DNA from: Pseudomonas sp. A-RE-19
Lineage (GTDB): Bacteria > Pseudomonadota > Gammaproteobacteria > Pseudomonadales > Pseudomonadaceae
Direction of reading: 5' to 3'
Assembly: GCF_019956555.1 (NCBI RefSeq)
Contig: NZ_JAHBDQ010000003.1
Span: 62,001 to 126,000, forward strand
DNA: 64,000 nt
A program made the translations under genes and the position numbers. The notes beneath the pieces are model-generated. The model did not search any database. It saw only the letters and a list, made by a program, of their open reading frames with translations, and was not told the DNA's origin. Positions 55,306-64,000 of the stretch are shown here, piece by piece. Position 1 is the first letter of the stretch; each line of letters begins with the position of its first letter.

Positions 55306-55320
55306 CATAAGGAAATGATA

Positions 55321-58300
55321 ATGAACAGTAAAACTCCTGTGACGCTTGGTCAGGTTGATTCTTTTTCAAGATTGTTTGAGCGCGGCGAGTTGGAATCGGC
55401 GTTGAATGGTTTTGAAGCCATGCCCGAGCATGATGCGGCCTTGCGTTACTACGAAGGTGCTGCGCAAGCATCGAGTCTGCAGGCCCGGCTGACGCCAGTC
55501 AGTCTTTTGAAGGAGACACTTGAATTAATAAATCCCAAAGGTTCAAGTGCCTCGCTGCAAACAGTTCAGGATAAGTTGGCGGACTATTTTCGGCGTTTAA
55601 ATACTACCGTCGAACTGCTGGGTACTGCCAAGCCCGTCCCCAAAAAGTTGCACTTTGTCTGGGTCGGTGGAGGCATTGGTGCTATTCAGGGAGATTATAT
55701 TAATGTCTGGAAGCAACTGTTGGCTCCAGAGGGTTATAGCCTCAACCTGTGGTATGACAGCGATGCTCTGCTGGCCCATGAGACCCATCGCATTATCGTT
55801 GAGTCAGCCAAGGCGCTCGGGATGCAGGGCACCGTCGATACGGCGGCGGCTCTGGCACGTCGTTATATCGAACGGACTCGCGTGTTGCGACAGCAGATGT
55901 TCGATCATATCCAGTCGGTCACCCGGGCCGGAGGAAGTGCCGATCAGGCACGAATCGATCTTCTGGTCAGTGCCTATGGCCAGGACGAAGTTGCGCTCAA
56001 GGCGCTCAAAGCTCGCAATCTTCAATCTTTGGAGGGGGTAGGCGTTGCACGTCGGGACATTCGTGTTGAGCTTTTCGATCAACCGTTGTTCGATATTTAT
56101 GAACGTGAAATCTCTTTTCGCACCAATCTGGCAGCCGCATCAGATATCACGCGTTTGCAGGCGGTGAATATCGAAAGTGGAACCTACCTTGATACGGATT
56201 TGCTGCCGTCTTTGCATAAGAAACTCGGTGACGTGGATCTTGCTGGTTTCGGTGCCGAAGAACGTATAGGCGTGATGCAGATACTGCTCGATCACAACCC
56301 GGAAATCTTGCCGAATCGGGGCCGTGCGTACGCGGATTTTCGTCCCGATGTGCCTGAACAATACAAAGAGGCGCTGGCAGCCTTTGCCCGAAGCATGCCG
56401 TCCCTTCGCGATATTTTTGCGCCGTTCGATGACGTAATGGTTGCGTCGAATGGTCTGCGCGTAGGGAATAAAAACACTCCGGATTTGCTGGCGGATCAGA
56501 TAAAAACGCCATTCAACGGCTTATCCAATGCGCTGTTGAGCGGTCATGCGGGCTCTGCGCAACTGGCTGCCATCATGGAAAAGATTCGCGGCAACTACCA
56601 GTTCAGGGACCGGGTAGTTGCGCAGGCTTTAAGCCGCCATGTATCGCTTCAGGATCGCCAGGCATTTTCCGATCTGATCATCCATGAGATGGAAAAACAA
56701 TACGGTCCGATTTCAGGCTGGACAGCAAATGTGCAAAGCCTCAACAGCTTTTTACAGGCGATCAATGACTATGATGCCGATGGGATCAAATTCGGCGCCC
56801 AATCGGCCATTGGAATGAGCGGACCTACGGCGGTATCCAGCGGATTAAGTGACTTCGCCAACAACCATACGATCCTTGAGGCTCGCCAATTAATCAGCGA
56901 TCAGGTTGACCTGTTCGACGGTTTCAACCTCGCCACCGAAGAAGAAACCCATCACAGCTGGAAAGATAGCGCGAAGTCCGAGCAGAACTGGTTTGATCTT
57001 GAAACCGAAAAAAGCCGCCAGGGCGGCTATAAATCCCATTACAAGGGCAACATCGATGAGCTGCTGAAGGGTCAGCTGTTGACCTTCGAAAAAGGTTGGC
57101 CGGTGATTGAAGGTCGTCCGGTACTGCTGACCGACGTCTTGCAGCGATTGCTGGATGACCTGGGAGCCCCCTTGATTCGGGCCATGAACGAAAAGCTCAG
57201 CGGGGACCTGAGCTTCGATCGGCCTTGGTCCCTGAGCTTCGATGAGCGTCAGCGGATCCTGGCACAAGGCAATGTCGACCTTCCGGTCGCTCACGGCTTT
57301 GAGCCGATCGGTAACTTGAACGAAATGATTGTCCGCATTGGTCACGGCTCTCTGCCGCTCGATCAGTTGAGCCCTGTGCATCGAGTGCTGCTCGGTGGGC
57401 TGTTCGGCGCGCAGACGCTGGATAACATCGGGTTCGAAGGAGCCTGGCAGCACATACGGACTCTCGCAGAGAGCACTGCCGATCGCGGTTTCTCCCAGCG
57501 TTATATAGCCATTGAACAAGCCTTGCTCAGTCGTCGGCATCCTGCATTCGAAGCGGGAGCTGCATCTGCCCGGATGCCTGCTGAGCCCTCGAAGCAAAAC
57601 GCTCAGGTGCTTAAGGCACTGGCATTCGAGACGCCGTTGACCTTGCGCCAATGGGGTGAGCACATTGCCAGGATCAAGTATCAGGCCCAATACGAGCTGC
57701 GCCACCTTATCTTCGAGCGCAGTGCCACGGTGTTGGAAACCTTCATTGCGCAGGGCGCTTCCAGCGGGAGGTTGATGCCTCAGGGATTGCTGATCCGGGG
57801 GGAAGGCGATCCCGGAAGACGCTGTTATCCACTGGTGCTGGCCATGGCAGCGGCCCTCGAAAAAGGCCCCTCGGCCGTGGATGCTCTGAGCGGCCGGCTG
57901 GCCACCGCAAACCTCTCTCCCGACGACAATGAAACCCATGCGTTTCTGGCAACCCTCGATGAGTTGCGCACGGTGCCCATGGCGCGGTCCGGCACCTTGT
58001 TGGGGACGTCCCGGCTGGACCTGGTCATGCAGACACTGAAGGCTCGGGCGTCCACCAGCACCCTGATGCTCAACACTGAAAGCCATTCCCTGCTGGTCGC
58101 AAAAATCGTCAATGGGGCGTCGAGTGCCTACCGTTTCTACGATCCGAATTTTGGAGTCTTCGGGTTTGAACAGGCGCAGGCTCTGCACCGTGGTCTTGAG
58201 CAATTCTTGAGCAGCCCGGAGTTGTCCAGACTGTATGGCATCAGTCACTTGATGGACGCGACGTTCAACGTTGTCGACCTCAATGGCCCGCGTATCGCCG

Positions 58301-61300
58301 ATCAACCGCTTGCATCGCACCATACGGTGGCGGGTTTGCTGAGCCATGATCCGATCAGTGCCGGTGTGGCGGTGACACCCTGGGAGCATCACGCCGCGTT
58401 GAGGGCGCGTTCGTTGTCGGAAAATGCCCGATTGGGGCGTGGACTGAGCGAACTGGACGCCCGCTATTGGGCACAACAGATTCAGCACAGCACTGCTCGT
58501 CTACACACGGAAAGCAACCTGGGGCGAGACTTTGCTCCGGTGTTCGACAGTGTGCGGAAGATGCCTGGCGGGCAGTATGAGATCAGCCTGGTCAGTCTCA
58601 AGGACCCCGCGCGCACCATCAGGGTATCGAGCACCGACAGTGTCTTGTCGCGAATCCGCTCCTACCTGACGGAAACCTTCCAGACACTGTCGGTCAAGCC
58701 ATCAGTACCGGGCAGGGTTGACCCGACTGAGGTCAGCGCCGTGCATACCCTGAATGCGGCCTTTACGGTTCAGGCGCTACTGATGGCGCTCAAATCCCAT
58801 GAGCAGCTCAACGACATCAATGCGGACCGGAGCCTGACGACTGCCGTGCAAATGCATGGCTACCTCAGTTACGCGCAGCTGGCGCATGGCAATTTGGTCG
58901 ACGTCGTGGAGCTGGTCAAGTTGTTCCAGGTGGCGTTGAGCGACGCATCGCTCGTGGCCCGAACCACCTCCTCGGTGGTCGTCAACGCGTTGGGTCATCT
59001 TGCCAGGGATGGTCTGGGCACGGTGCTGCAACTCGCCACTCTGGGTTTTGATATCTATCTGCTGAGCAATGCCAAGGACGATCTGCAACAGGCGCAATAC
59101 GGCACGCAGTTGGCGTTCGATTCGGCAGGCCTGGCACTGTCGGTGGCCGGCGTGGGCGCGGGTCTCGCAGGTGCGACGACGACGGCTGCATTTCTTGGTG
59201 GCGCCGGCGTGATCCTCGGCGGGCTGGCCATTGGCGTGGGCGCGCTGGTAGAGGGGTTCAACGGCACGCTGGAGCGAGGACGGCGGATCGGTCAGTACCT
59301 GAACCGCGTCAATAAGGCTTATCGCACGGGCGGGCACTCGATCAAGGAAGGTGTGTTCTATGCCAATCCATACGCGCACATCCGTGAGATCGATTTGCGC
59401 AAGAAGCGGATCACCTTCGATAGCCAGGAAATTCTGTCGGCCAACACCTACACGTTGAACCCGCCGGATCTTAATCCCGATCGTTCAAAAGCCATCAACA
59501 TCCGACAACACCTCGGGTTGGCGGAGCATGCCCCGATTGCCGATCCGACGATCTTTCAGGCGATCGTATTGCCTTGCGTGGCCAAGACCTGGTTCGGGTT
59601 CGATTACTCGGCGCTGCCGTTTTCGACCACCCGTTCCGAGTATTTTGAAACCGCGCTGAAGCTGGAGTACGACGCTGCGGGCAGTCGCCGGTTCTGGTTT
59701 ACCTTTTACAAGTTTCCCTCCGAGTACATCTTGCACAACTTGTATCCGGTGGAAGTCCAGACAACGATCAGCATCTTGCTGGATGAGGCGCCGCGCTCGT
59801 TGCTGGTGCCCGAACTACCCAAAATACTGCATGGCAAGCTGTCCTACAGCATTGAAGGGTTGGGCGGCCCTTGCGCGTTGACACTTGACCCGGGTGTACG
59901 CTTGGTCAGTCTGTCGCAGGCTGAGGAATCTCGACCGATGGCCTGGACGCTGCATGCGCTCTGGTTGAGTGAAATGGATATTGTCGTCGGCGAGGGCCAG
60001 TTGAAACTGGGCGCTGTCGATGTTCAGGTCATGGGCACGCCTGAATTGATTATCCAGACCTCGCATAACTCGTTTCGGGTTGACTGGACGCAACGGCAGT
60101 TGCTGCTTGAAGAGCTGGAGACCGACCCGACTGTCGACACTGCGATTATCCAGACCAGGGTCAGGGAACTGGCCCGCACCCATCGTTTGGCCAGCCCGTT
60201 CACCGCGGTACAGCATTTCCCGGTTCCGTTCGCAGACCCACAAGAACCACAACAGACCACGGCTTTTTATGAACAGGCCCATGATCGTTTTATCTACGCT
60301 CGTGACTTACCGTCGGCGCTGGCAAACCAGGCCAGGCTGGGCACGGTTATGGGGGGGCAGGCGTATTTCTATTCTCCGCGGGAATCACTCGTCTGGCGCT
60401 CTGACGTGGTCACGGGGCAGGTCAATCGATTCTATCGTCTGATGGATCCGGTACCCGGTTCGACTATTTCGGTGTTTCAAGACCTCGGGCATGGGGTCAT
60501 CCGTATCGTTCAGCAGGTGACACAGCGCACGGGCCGTGAAGCCGAGGTGATCTACCTGCTGGGCGAGAATGAAGTAAAGCTGATGGCGATCGCAGGCCGC
60601 CTGACCGGACGTCAACGCAGCCTGCTGCTCAAGGATGTGATGGAGGCGTGGTCAGACTTCTTTTGGGATTACGAACTGTTGGTCCAGGATGAGAAACTTT
60701 GGCCTTTGACCCAGGTGAAGGTGGTGGACTATAAGCCTGCGGCGTTTGTCTCGATAACACCCTTGACTGAAGATAAGGAAGATCCGGTCAGCACATGGGT
60801 GCGTGATGCCGATGGCTTGGTGATCCGTCCCGATATGTCGCAAGCCGAAGGGCCGGACGGAGCGGTGAGCCCGCTATTGCTGACACCCGCGACAAGTGCG
60901 GGCGATACCTTCCTGCTCTATGACAAGCGCAATAGCACGCTCTATCGCCAGAAGATCGGGGCGGCTATCACTGGTGTGGATGCGCAGGCTGAGCGTATCG
61001 ATCCCCGCGGCGTGATTGAGGTCATCGCCAATGAAGGACGCTACGTCGCGTTGACCAGGCAGGGGCTGTATTTTGATATCGATGACCAAGGGCAATCGCA
61101 GCTGACCGCCATCACCGAAGACTGGCTCGAAGAGGCGAGGGCGCCGCTGGGCAGTCGTTTTGAATGGTGGACAGAGGTTGGGGCTGTTGCCAGGAACTAT
61201 CAAGCGTTGAGCTTTGCGATTCTTGGTCTGGGTAGCGGCGTGGGGGAAGCAAAGCTGTGCGCCTGGTACACCGACCATCGATGGTTAATGGCTGACTTGG

Positions 61301-62376
61301 GGCCAGAAAAGCAGGTGCGGTTAGTGGCAACGACGCGAGATGATCAGGCGGGCTGGCTGCTGGATGTATCTGCGGGTCAGCTCTATCGACAAGCGTTTCT
61401 TGAACCTGAACAACTACCGACACTCTTTGCCAATGGCTTGCGGCTTCTGCGGCAGGGCCTGCTGCCTGCGCCACAAAAGGTTTGGTCGCAATGGTCTTTT
61501 GCTCACGTATGGGCCCATGAAACCGGTCTGCGAGGGCGAACGTTCGAGGGCGTCGAACTCGAGATGCGCTTCGGTGAGCCGGCACGTATTGTCGGCGTCA
61601 CGGGAGATTGGGTGCTGGCCAAGCAGGGAACGAATGATCCTTACGATGCGGGTGTGAGGCACGCCTTGAAAGCATTGGTGAGCGAGCACCCCCACGAAGC
61701 ATTTATATCGGTTGGCGGTTACTCGGGGTATCAATGGTACGTCGCGGACATCGATCAGGTGGTTGGCGAGGTCAACACGGGCCTGGAAACCCGACTGCTG
61801 GGCGTTCGAAACAAAAAGACAGCCTTGCTCCACGAAGTGCCCAGCCAAGTGACTTACAGCGCTTCGAGAGACGTGTGGCTGGAGAATAGCGTTGCCCGTC
61901 GGGAGGCCGAGGTGTTGTTGCTGGAGTTTCAGGGTGAACTCAAGGACCTTATGCCGTTGATACCTGATGATGTCTCTCAGGTGATCCTGAGTTATGGGCC
62001 GGGGGCGAACAGTTGTAACGTGTCGAGTGCTGTCTGGCAGCGGCTTGAGTGCATTGTGGTTGATTGTCGCCGTTTATTGGGCGCTGAGTCATGGGTGCCT
62101 GGCCAATTGATGCTGGTTACCGGTATTCAGGATGGATGGCGGGCCAGTCTGGTCGAAGGGCAGTTATTGTTGACCGATCCAGACACGGGCCACAGTCTGG
62201 TTATTCGCAATGTTCATGCTGAAGATTCAGCGCCTCTCTATCCGTTGACACTGAACTTACAGATCCTCGACGGTACCATTGAAGTGGCCCTCGATGAGTT
62301 GGTGCAAGCCATGGATGCTGATGAGAAAGACGGCGTAGAGCTGCGAACCCTCGTTGAACAGTTGAACGAGGTGTAA
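55321..62376 (+). CDS. Giant toxin B: paralogue of toxin A with the same domain order
   Basis: The product has 2351 residues from ATG 55321, which follows AAGGA by 7 bases. Blocks align with toxin A along the whole length. The glycosyltransferase has LHFVWVGGG with Trp114, LNLWYDSDALL, EISFRTNLAAASDITRLQ and DTD at 291-293 (toxin A has DVD). The C58-like set is Cys835 (GRRCYPLVLAMA), His922 (ESHSLLVAK) and Asp941 (YDPNFGVFGF), with exactly the spacing of toxin A. The translocation-like region is about 1140-1530, with a hydrophobic core at about 1262-1318, KTWFGFDYSALPFSTTRSEY and LHGKLSYSIEGLGGPCALTL, close to the TcdB pattern NKLSYSFDGAGG. There is no signal peptide. The gene lies 75 bases after toxin A and is probably cotranscribed in part. 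Divergence in the DxD motif suggests different sugar donor or target (speculation). Confidence 0.85.
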   Translation: MNSKTPVTLGQVDSFSRLFERGELESALNGFEAMPEHDAALRYYEGAAQASSLQARLTPVSLLKETLELINPKGSSASLQTVQDKLADYFRRLNTTVELLGTAKPVPKKLHFVWVGGGIGAIQGDYINVWKQLLAPEGYSLNLWYDSDALLAHETHRIIVESAKALGMQGTVDTAAALARRYIERTRVLRQQMFDHIQSVTRAGGSADQARIDLLVSAYGQDEVALKALKARNLQSLEGVGVARRDIRVELFDQPLFDIYEREISFRTNLAAASDITRLQAVNIESGTYLDTDLLPSLHKKLGDVDLAGFGAEERIGVMQILLDHNPEILPNRGRAYADFRPDVPEQYKEALAAFARSMPSLRDIFAPFDDVMVASNGLRVGNKNTPDLLADQIKTPFNGLSNALLSGHAGSAQLAAIMEKIRGNYQFRDRVVAQALSRHVSLQDRQAFSDLIIHEMEKQYGPISGWTANVQSLNSFLQAINDYDADGIKFGAQSAIGMSGPTAVSSGLSDFANNHTILEARQLISDQVDLFDGFNLATEEETHHSWKDSAKSEQNWFDLETEKSRQGGYKSHYKGNIDELLKGQLLTFEKGWPVIEGRPVLLTDVLQRLLDDLGAPLIRAMNEKLSGDLSFDRPWSLSFDERQRILAQGNVDLPVAHGFEPIGNLNEMIVRIGHGSLPLDQLSPVHRVLLGGLFGAQTLDNIGFEGAWQHIRTLAESTADRGFSQRYIAIEQALLSRRHPAFEAGAASARMPAEPSKQNAQVLKALAFETPLTLRQWGEHIARIKYQAQYELRHLIFERSATVLETFIAQGASSGRLMPQGLLIRGEGDPGRRCYPLVLAMAAALEKGPSAVDALSGRLATANLSPDDNETHAFLATLDELRTVPMARSGTLLGTSRLDLVMQTLKARASTSTLMLNTESHSLLVAKIVNGASSAYRFYDPNFGVFGFEQAQALHRGLEQFLSSPELSRLYGISHLMDATFNVVDLNGPRIADQPLASHHTVAGLLSHDPISAGVAVTPWEHHAALRARSLSENARLGRGLSELDARYWAQQIQHSTARLHTESNLGRDFAPVFDSVRKMPGGQYEISLVSLKDPARTIRVSSTDSVLSRIRSYLTETFQTLSVKPSVPGRVDPTEVSAVHTLNAAFTVQALLMALKSHEQLNDINADRSLTTAVQMHGYLSYAQLAHGNLVDVVELVKLFQVALSDASLVARTTSSVVVNALGHLARDGLGTVLQLATLGFDIYLLSNAKDDLQQAQYGTQLAFDSAGLALSVAGVGAGLAGATTTAAFLGGAGVILGGLAIGVGALVEGFNGTLERGRRIGQYLNRVNKAYRTGGHSIKEGVFYANPYAHIREIDLRKKRITFDSQEILSANTYTLNPPDLNPDRSKAINIRQHLGLAEHAPIADPTIFQAIVLPCVAKTWFGFDYSALPFSTTRSEYFETALKLEYDAAGSRRFWFTFYKFPSEYILHNLYPVEVQTTISILLDEAPRSLLVPELPKILHGKLSYSIEGLGGPCALTLDPGVRLVSLSQAEESRPMAWTLHALWLSEMDIVVGEGQLKLGAVDVQVMGTPELIIQTSHNSFRVDWTQRQLLLEELETDPTVDTAIIQTRVRELARTHRLASPFTAVQHFPVPFADPQEPQQTTAFYEQAHDRFIYARDLPSALANQARLGTVMGGQAYFYSPRESLVWRSDVVTGQVNRFYRLMDPVPGSTISVFQDLGHGVIRIVQQVTQRTGREAEVIYLLGENEVKLMAIAGRLTGRQRSLLLKDVMEAWSDFFWDYELLVQDEKLWPLTQVKVVDYKPAAFVSITPLTEDKEDPVSTWVRDADGLVIRPDMSQAEGPDGAVSPLLLTPATSAGDTFLLYDKRNSTLYRQKIGAAITGVDAQAERIDPRGVIEVIANEGRYVALTRQGLYFDIDDQGQSQLTAITEDWLEEARAPLGSRFEWWTEVGAVARNYQALSFAILGLGSGVGEAKLCAWYTDHRWLMADLGPEKQVRLVATTRDDQAGWLLDVSAGQLYRQAFLEPEQLPTLFANGLRLLRQGLLPAPQKVWSQWSFAHVWAHETGLRGRTFEGVELEMRFGEPARIVGVTGDWVLAKQGTNDPYDAGVRHALKALVSEHPHEAFISVGGYSGYQWYVADIDQVVGEVNTGLETRLLGVRNKKTALLHEVPSQVTYSASRDVWLENSVARREAEVLLLEFQGELKDLMPLIPDDVSQVILSYGPGANSCNVSSAVWQRLECIVVDCRRLLGAESWVPGQLMLVTGIQDGWRASLVEGQLLLTDPDTGHSLVIRNVHAEDSAPLYPLTLNLQILDGTIEVALDELVQAMDADEKDGVELRTLVEQLNEV

Positions 62377-62410
62377 GTCTCGTGGGGATGCGCTGAGTGC
62401 GTCATCGACT

Positions 62411-62458
62411 GGAATGCACAGGGCCGCGGGTTGTCGAACTCGCGGCCCTGTGCATTCC
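62411..62458. terminator. Perfect 18-bp inverted repeat after toxin B
   Basis: GGAATGCACAGGGCCGCG (62411-62428) is exactly reverse-complementary to 62441-62458 around a 12-base loop, 34 bases after the toxin B stop. It lies between convergent genes and probably ends transcription, but no T run follows on either side. Confidence 0.55.
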
Positions 62459-62544
62459 GGCATCAGGGAACCAGGTACCCTAATAAAGCACCACCCCCGC
62501 CAGTGAAACTGGCAACGCCTTTTGGGGCTCATTTATCGCAGGGT

Positions 62545-63195
62545 TTATGGCTGTCTCTTCGCCAAGGCAAACCGCTTCATGATTTGATCTCTGAGTTTCT
62601 TCTCCATGAATTCCCTTTTGGTGTCGAGTACCTCTCTGTCCAATTTAAGAAAGGCACTCTGCTGGACGATTTTTGCTGTTTGTTTCTCCCAAGACCAAAA
62701 CAAAAAGCTGCTCTTCTCGGTATTGGCAACCAGTTCGAGATTAAAAACCGCCATATGAAGGTTTCCACTTGAATCGTAACGTGAGGGTGCTACCTGGAAG
62801 CGACGCCCTTTACGACTTTCTTCATCCAGTGAAAGCACGACGGGCTTCTCGGGCTTCAAGGCATCCAGGGTGTCGATCATGGCGTTCCCTTGCCTTGAAT
62901 CGCTCATGGATTGCGCACTGCGTACCAGGAAGTCGGCAACGCTCCCGGTGATATCCGAGCGTGTGCGTGTCCTGATGACGCCTTCATGGAGCGACCACCC
63001 CAAAAACATCAACGTGCGAACATATTCTTCCAGCCAGTCTTGTGAATTGGCAAAGCGGCCATGGCCGAGGTCGGCTGATCTTGTTGCAATTCGCGTGCAG
63101 TCTGTCATGTCATCAAAGTCTTGCAAGGATAGTTCGTCTATACACGAGATAAGATTGTGGCCTGTGACCATTCCGCAGGGTGTGTTGTTACTCAT
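62545..63195 (-). CDS. Unknown protein next to the toxin genes
   Basis: The product has 216 residues with no signal peptide or membrane helix. The start at 63195 follows AGGAAGACTT. The protein is mixed alpha/beta, with SQDWLEEYVRTLMFLGWSLH in the first half and a charged, Lys/Arg-rich C-terminus (FMEKKLRDQIMKRFALAKRQ). I recognise no family. Its segment from LSLQDF through the Trp to MIDTLDALKPE resembles ISLENM ... Trp ... IVDSTLDALKKE of the divergent protein at 63454, so the two may be distant relatives. It is convergent with toxin B. It could be an immunity, chaperone or accessory protein; nothing in the sequence decides. Confidence 0.7.
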   Translation of the reverse strand: MSNNTPCGMVTGHNLISCIDELSLQDFDDMTDCTRIATRSADLGHGRFANSQDWLEEYVRTLMFLGWSLHEGVIRTRTRSDITGSVADFLVRSAQSMSDSRQGNAMIDTLDALKPEKPVVLSLDEESRKGRRFQVAPSRYDSSGNLHMAVFNLELVANTEKSSFLFWSWEKQTAKIVQQSAFLKLDREVLDTKREFMEKKLRDQIMKRFALAKRQP

Positions 63196-63453
63196 AAGTC
63201 TTCCTGATTAATTTTGGTAGTTGCTTTGTATGCAAAGGTGTCGCGAGATAGGTAGCTCAAGTAGATTGCAATTGCTGAGATGAAGTAATGCTATGGAATT
63301 TGTTCTTAATATATTTCTTGCTTATTGGTTGGTTGAGGGTGGTTGTTGTACATGTGTGGAATCAAGATTCGGTTTGTTCGTTGGAGTGCTGTGCGATAGA
63401 TTCAATGCATGCCCACAGGGGGCATACATTGACTCATCAAAGGAATGTTGAAT
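63196..63453. promoter_or_regulatory. AT-rich divergent promoter region
   Basis: This 258-base spacer separates the two divergent unknown genes and is visibly AT-rich (for example ttgttcttaatatatttcttg at 63300-63320). An inverted repeat TGCCC-ACAGG-GGGCA lies at about 63410-63424. No gene or REP element is seen. Confidence 0.4.
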
Positions 63454-64000
63454 ATGGAAGTTATGGAAAGTGTCGTTGGTCTTGATAAAAGCGTTGCGTT
63501 GATAAAGGCGCGCATTAGTAAGCGCCAATCAATGCAGCCTTCTGTTGCTCGCGTAAAGGCATTTGCAGCAATAGACCCTACTAGTCCAACCAAAGAATTG
63601 GATGCCGCGGTATTGTCCGATACGCTGGTGGGTTATGGCGCAAATATTTCCCTTGAAAACATGGCGATTATCGAAAATCTTATTAAGTTTTCGAAGTTGG
63701 AGGCGAGCTATGAAGTTCCTGGTGATGATCCGAAAGCCTGGTACCTCGCGTTTCTGCAGTGCATGGATGAGGCGGGTTGTTTTGTCGCGGACTCCGGTTA
63801 TACCGCCTATGAGAAGCGCTCCCATCAATTGACAATGGATAACATTGTTACCGATATTATCAAGGCTGGTGTTGAGGCGGCGAAAGCGGCAATTCCAGGG
63901 GCAACGGCTCTCAGCGCAATTGTCGACTCGACATTGGACGCGCTAAAGAAGGAACCTGAAGCGATTGATTTGTTTCATCGTGAAGTGACCAAAAGCAAAG
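63454..64000 (+). CDS. Unknown protein, partial at the window end
   Basis: The ATG at 63454 follows AAAGGAATGTTGAAT. The frame is open to the window edge, giving 182 codons that begin MEVMESVVGLDKSVALIKAR and end in LFHREVTKSK. The visible part is mostly helical, with KAWYLAFLQCMDEAGCFVAD and an Ala/Gly-rich stretch (AGVEAAKAAIPGATALSAIV). No family is recognised. The region around IVDSTLDALKKEPEAIDLF is similar to the neighbouring protein at 62545-63195. Base composition is AT-richer than that of the metabolic operons to the left. Confidence 0.72.
   Translation, partial: MEVMESVVGLDKSVALIKARISKRQSMQPSVARVKAFAAIDPTSPTKELDAAVLSDTLVGYGANISLENMAIIENLIKFSKLEASYEVPGDDPKAWYLAFLQCMDEAGCFVADSGYTAYEKRSHQLTMDNIVTDIIKAGVEAAKAAIPGATALSAIVDSTLDALKKEPEAIDLFHREVTKSK

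Noticed and set aside
56890..58488. 532-codon open frame antisense to toxin B
   Set aside because: It lies inside the conserved glycosyltransferase and protease coding region of toxin B and has no ribosome-binding site or known motif.
48166..62376. Polyketide or peptide synthetase, or Rhs/Tc toxin, as identity of the giant genes
   Set aside because: There are no carrier, ketosynthase, adenylation, YD-repeat or Rhs core motifs. The glycosyltransferase, C58-like and translocation blocks explain about two thirds of each protein.

Overview
The window looks like chromosomal DNA of a Pseudomonas of the fluorescens group (inference). Codons are GC-rich. The spacers are full of inverted REP doublets built on GTGGGAGCGAGCCTGCTCGCGA. 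The gene orders urtABCDE-ureD-ureA-GNAT-ureB-ureC and cobK-cbiD-cobL / cobG-cobH-cobI-cobJ are those known from this genus. I see no rRNA, tRNA, CRISPR array, integrase or transposase gene.

Layout. 0-5 kb: the 5' tip of a TetR regulator, a small exported protein made of 14-residue repeats, an AsmA-family protein, a LysR regulator and a flavin azoreductase. 5.0-5.6 kb: a small multidrug-resistance (SMR) efflux gene cut by a 270-bp element with perfect terminal inverted repeats (MITE-like). 5.6-14.2 kb: a lipase, an EamA exporter divergent from an AraC regulator, a PsiF protein, an AI-2E family membrane protein, an Hsp70-like protein, cbpA-cbpM and a histidine kinase. 14.5-19.6 kb: a 1694-residue protein with leucine-rich repeats and a C-terminal NEL-type E3 ubiquitin ligase domain, probably a host-directed effector. 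19.6-29.9 kb: urease subunits and the complete urea ABC importer, all on the minus strand, with REP doublets between many genes; ureEFG are not here. 30.3-39.2 kb: a DUF6124 protein, a FecBCD-like ABC importer, and a copper cluster (PepSY protein, OprC-like receptor, two DUF2946 proteins, PCu(A)C chaperone). 39.3-40.0 kb: a RelE/ParE-type toxin-antitoxin pair. 40.0-47.6 kb: two divergent corrin-ring operons (cobK-cbiD-cobL and cobG-cobH-cobI-cobJ).

47.6-64 kb is the most unusual part. After an AT-rich leader come two tandem paralogous genes of about 7.1 kb each. Both proteins combine a TcdA/TcdB-like glycosyltransferase domain (Trp and DxD motif), a C58/YopT-like cysteine-protease motif set (Cys, His, Asp at identical spacing in both) and a segment matching the TcdA/TcdB translocation (pore-forming) domain, followed by about 800 residues that I cannot assign. 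This order resembles the E. coli lymphostatin LifA/Efa1 and the clostridial large toxins, with the C58-like unit where TcdB carries its own autoprotease. To their right are two divergently transcribed unknown genes whose products look distantly related to each other; the second runs off the window. There is no secretion system, holin or chaperone gene next to them here.

Reading limits: all domain calls come from motif recognition by eye, and no similarity search or structure prediction was run. Start codons were chosen from ribosome-binding sites where possible, and several differ from the longest open frame.
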